Of a stretch of 8,723 nucleotides of DNA, positions 6,326-8,723 are shown piece by piece. The stretch's first letter is position 1, and every line of letters starts with the position of its first letter. The notes beneath the pieces were generated by a model. That model searched no databases. It saw only the letters and a list, made by a program, of their open reading frames with translations, and was not told the DNA's origin. A program made the position numbers and the translations under genes. The stretch comes from an uncultured Lachnospiraceae bacterium (lineage in GTDB: Bacteria > Bacillota_A > Clostridia > Lachnospirales > Lachnospiraceae): the NCBI GenBank assembly GCA_947302185.1, contig CAMYVI010000100.1:1-8723 (forward strand), in the 5' to 3' direction.

Positions 6326-8723
6326 ATGAACATTAACGAAATTGAAAAACTGGGGACTTATGAAATTATCATGCGCGAAGAACTTCCCGATATCCACGCT
6401 GAGGGATGGATCTTGGAGCATAAAAAGAGCGGCGCGCGGGTCATGTTGATCCCGGCAGCCGATAATAATAAAGTATTCAACATTGCATTCAGGACTCCGC
6501 CGGAAGATTCTACAGGCGTAGCTCATATCAACGAACATTCGGTTCTGTGCGGATCAAAAAAATTTCCGCTCAAGGACCCCTTTGTGGAACTGGTAAAGGG
6601 ATCCTTTAACACTTTCCTGAATGCCATGACATACCCGGACAAGACTATGTATCCGGTCGCGAGCACCAATGACACGGATTTCAGGAATCTTATGGACGTC
6701 TACCTCGATGCGGTCCTGCATCCGCATATTTATGATGAACCGAATATCTTCAGACAGGAAGGATGGCATTATCATCTTGAAAATAAGGACGATCCTATTA
6801 CTTATAACGGTGTGGTTTATAATGAGATGAAGGGAGCCTTTTCTTCGGCGGACGAATATCTTGAGAGAGTCATTTTCAATGCTCTCTTTCCGGATACGGC
6901 ATATGGCGTTGAATCCGGCGGAGATCCCGAGTGTATTCCAGATCTCACGTATGAACAGTTCCTCGAATTCCATGCCGGATATTATCACCCGTCCAACAGC
7001 TATATTTATCTCTATGGCGACATGAATATGGCGGAGACGCTTGATTTTATAGACAGAAATTATCTGTCGGAATATGACAGGATCACAGTTAATTCTGAAA
7101 TCGGATTCCAGAAAGCTTTCGATAATATGATAACAGTGAAGGACTATTATCCGATCGCAGATGAGGAGAACGAAGAGGAAAATACTTACCTCGCATGGAA
7201 TGTTGTGACCGGCGACCCGGAAAATATCAAGGAGATGATTGCATTTGACGTTATTGACTACGCACTCTTTTCGATGCCTGGAGCACCTGTAAAACAGGCC
7301 CTTCTCGATGCCGGAATCGGTAAAGATATCAACAGTCTGTACAGTGACGGGATCCTCCAGCCGTATTTTTCCGTAAGTGCACGGAATGCCGAGGAGAATC
7401 GGGCTGAAGAATTTGTCAGCATTATCCGGGATACTCTCAAAAAGATCGCCGATGAAGGAATCGACAGAAAATCTCTGCTTGCCCGCATCAATTATCTTGA
7501 ATTCCAGTTCCGTGAGGCGGATTACGCAACGTACCCGAAGGGATTGATGTACGGGATCAGTGTGTTCGATACATGGCTTTACAACGAAGACAAGCCGTTC
7601 ACCACATTGAGACAGCTCGATGCTTATGAATCGCTTCGGGAAGAGCTCGAAGGAGATTATTTTGAAGAGCTTATCCGTAAAAGAATACTTGATAATCCGC
7701 ATGCTGCTCTCATCATTCTTGCGCCGAAAAAAGGACTGCAGCAGGAACGCGACCGTAAGACTGCAGAGAAACTTGCCGAGTATAAGGCTTCTCTGACAGA
7801 GGAAGAAATCGACGGTCTGGTTACGGCGACGGAGGATCTCCTGGCCTATCAGGAGAAGACTGATACAGCGGAGGATCGCGAATGTCTGCCCGTTCTGAGG
7901 CGTGAGGATATCGGGAAGAAGGCAAGAGAACTCTCCAATATAGAGTGCAGACTATACGAGGAGCCGCACGAAGGACCGAATCCTGTGATCATCTTCCACC
8001 GTGCACCATCGAACGGGATAGGTTATACGGATTTTCTGTGGGATATCCACAATGTCCCGATGGAAGAGGTTCCGTATATCGGTCTGCTTAAAGCGGTCCT
8101 TGCAAATGTCAATACCGCCTCTCACACCTACATGGATCTCAACAATGAGATTAATATGAACACCGGCGGAATTGCATTCGGTACGTCGATTTTCGAGGAT
8201 CTTAAATCCGAAAATGCATCCGAGTATAAGGTGTTCTTCAGCGTCAGAGGTAAGGCACTCTACGGGATGACGGATAAAGCGGTAGATTATATACGTGAAA
8301 TCATCACGACGTCTGACTTTTCCGATGAGAAGAGACTCTATGAGATCATCGCAAGAATTAAGGCTTCTATGCAGATGTCCATGCAGAGTGCCGGTCATGC
8401 GACAGCTGTCTCCAGGGCGGAAGCGTATTTTTCAAGAACGGCGGCATTCACCGAAAAGCTCAGCGGAATCGATTATTATCGTTTTATCAAGGATCTGGAA
8501 GAGAATTATAAGGAAAGAAAGGCTGAAATACGCAGTCATCTTGAATCGCTAACGGCTAAGATATTTGATCCCGGGAACCTGACGGTCGGATATACGGCTG
8601 AAGATGAAGGCCTCGACGCATTGCGTGATAATCTTCCGAAGCTTATAGCCGGCGTTGAGAGCGTTTCGCCATGGAAGGAAAAGGTCAATGCAAATCCTCT
8701 CGGCAATCTGAATGAAGCGTTCT
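6326..8723 (+). CDS. M16C-family (PreP/Cym1-type) zinc metallopeptidase, 3' end missing
   Basis: Open from ATG 6326 to the window edge: 799 codons of a family usually about 970 residues long, so roughly the last 170 are missing. The inverted zinc site HINEH is at residues 67-71 (His67 and His71 bind zinc, Glu70 is the base). Glu167, in VVYNEMKGAFSS, is the distal zinc ligand, exactly 100 residues after the first His as in plant PreP. The motifs HSVLCGS, DPFVELVKGS and NTFLNAMTYPDKTMYP are classic M16C signatures. The M16C-associated hinge domain begins near residue 466 (APKKGL), with the catalytically silent second half after about 720. The family forms a clamshell that encloses and degrades short unfolded peptides. 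There is no signal peptide, so it should act in the cytoplasm. The substrate-binding Arg/Tyr pair expected near the C-terminus falls outside the window. It has its own promoter and ribosome binding site, so co-transcription with the helicase is not needed. Confidence 0.95.
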   Translation, partial: MNINEIEKLGTYEIIMREELPDIHAEGWILEHKKSGARVMLIPAADNNKVFNIAFRTPPEDSTGVAHINEHSVLCGSKKFPLKDPFVELVKGSFNTFLNAMTYPDKTMYPVASTNDTDFRNLMDVYLDAVLHPHIYDEPNIFRQEGWHYHLENKDDPITYNGVVYNEMKGAFSSADEYLERVIFNALFPDTAYGVESGGDPECIPDLTYEQFLEFHAGYYHPSNSYIYLYGDMNMAETLDFIDRNYLSEYDRITVNSEIGFQKAFDNMITVKDYYPIADEENEEENTYLAWNVVTGDPENIKEMIAFDVIDYALFSMPGAPVKQALLDAGIGKDINSLYSDGILQPYFSVSARNAEENRAEEFVSIIRDTLKKIADEGIDRKSLLARINYLEFQFREADYATYPKGLMYGISVFDTWLYNEDKPFTTLRQLDAYESLREELEGDYFEELIRKRILDNPHAALIILAPKKGLQQERDRKTAEKLAEYKASLTEEEIDGLVTATEDLLAYQEKTDTAEDRECLPVLRREDIGKKARELSNIECRLYEEPHEGPNPVIIFHRAPSNGIGYTDFLWDIHNVPMEEVPYIGLLKAVLANVNTASHTYMDLNNEINMNTGGIAFGTSIFEDLKSENASEYKVFFSVRGKALYGMTDKAVDYIREIITTSDFSDEKRLYEIIARIKASMQMSMQSAGHATAVSRAEAYFSRTAAFTEKLSGIDYYRFIKDLEENYKERKAEIRSHLESLTAKIFDPGNLTVGYTAEDEGLDALRDNLPKLIAGVESVSPWKEKVNANPLGNLNEAF

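Noticed and set aside
6554..7702. Long open frame on the minus strand, about 382 codons, opposite the M16C gene
   Set aside because: The plus strand here encodes unmistakable M16C motifs including HINEH and the distal Glu. The antisense frame shows no recognisable domain and looks like a shadow of codon bias.

Overview
The window looks like a chromosomal stretch of a Gram-positive anaerobe of the Clostridia, perhaps a Lachnospiraceae relative. This is judged from moderate GC, purine-rich Shine-Dalgarno sites, frequent AGA/AGG arginine codons, a cytoplasmic M16C metallopeptidase and the style of the large helicase. The family-level guess is inference. All three genes lie on the + strand. The first is cut by the left edge of the window and the third by the right edge.

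Layout: (1) 1-588 is the 3' part of a small protein with a papain/C39-like Cys-His-Asn/Asp pattern. (2) 589-727 is a short gap with a weak terminator-like hairpin and several competing start codons for the next gene. (3) About 728-6241 encodes a giant protein of about 1,837 residues. In order it has an acidic N-terminus, a beta-rich domain, a transglutaminase-like domain, a basic linker, a DUF4011-type region, a superfamily 1 helicase/ATPase core split by about 600 helical residues, and a C-terminal Vsr/MTES_1575-like nuclease fold. (4) 6213-6325 is a compact control region: a strong sigma-A-type promoter overlapping the end of the helicase gene, a 44-base imperfect inverted repeat with a GCAA tetraloop, and a good ribosome binding site. 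(5) 6326 to the window end is an M16C (PreP/Cym1-type) zinc peptidase with its HxxEH site intact.

The point of greatest interest is the giant protein. Its architecture resembles single-protein helicase-nuclease anti-phage candidates, but it departs from family consensus at several diagnostic positions. The transglutaminase-like Cys and His are replaced, the nuclease Glu is replaced by Leu, and three helicase motifs have lost conserved Gln or Pro residues. Walker A, the Asp-Glu of motif II, and motifs IV and VI are kept. It therefore reads as a nucleotide-driven machine whose accessory enzymes may have become binding or sensing modules. That is inference from remembered consensus patterns and was not tested by alignment. 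I see no CRISPR array, tRNA, rRNA, insertion sequence or integrase, and no second recognisable defence gene.
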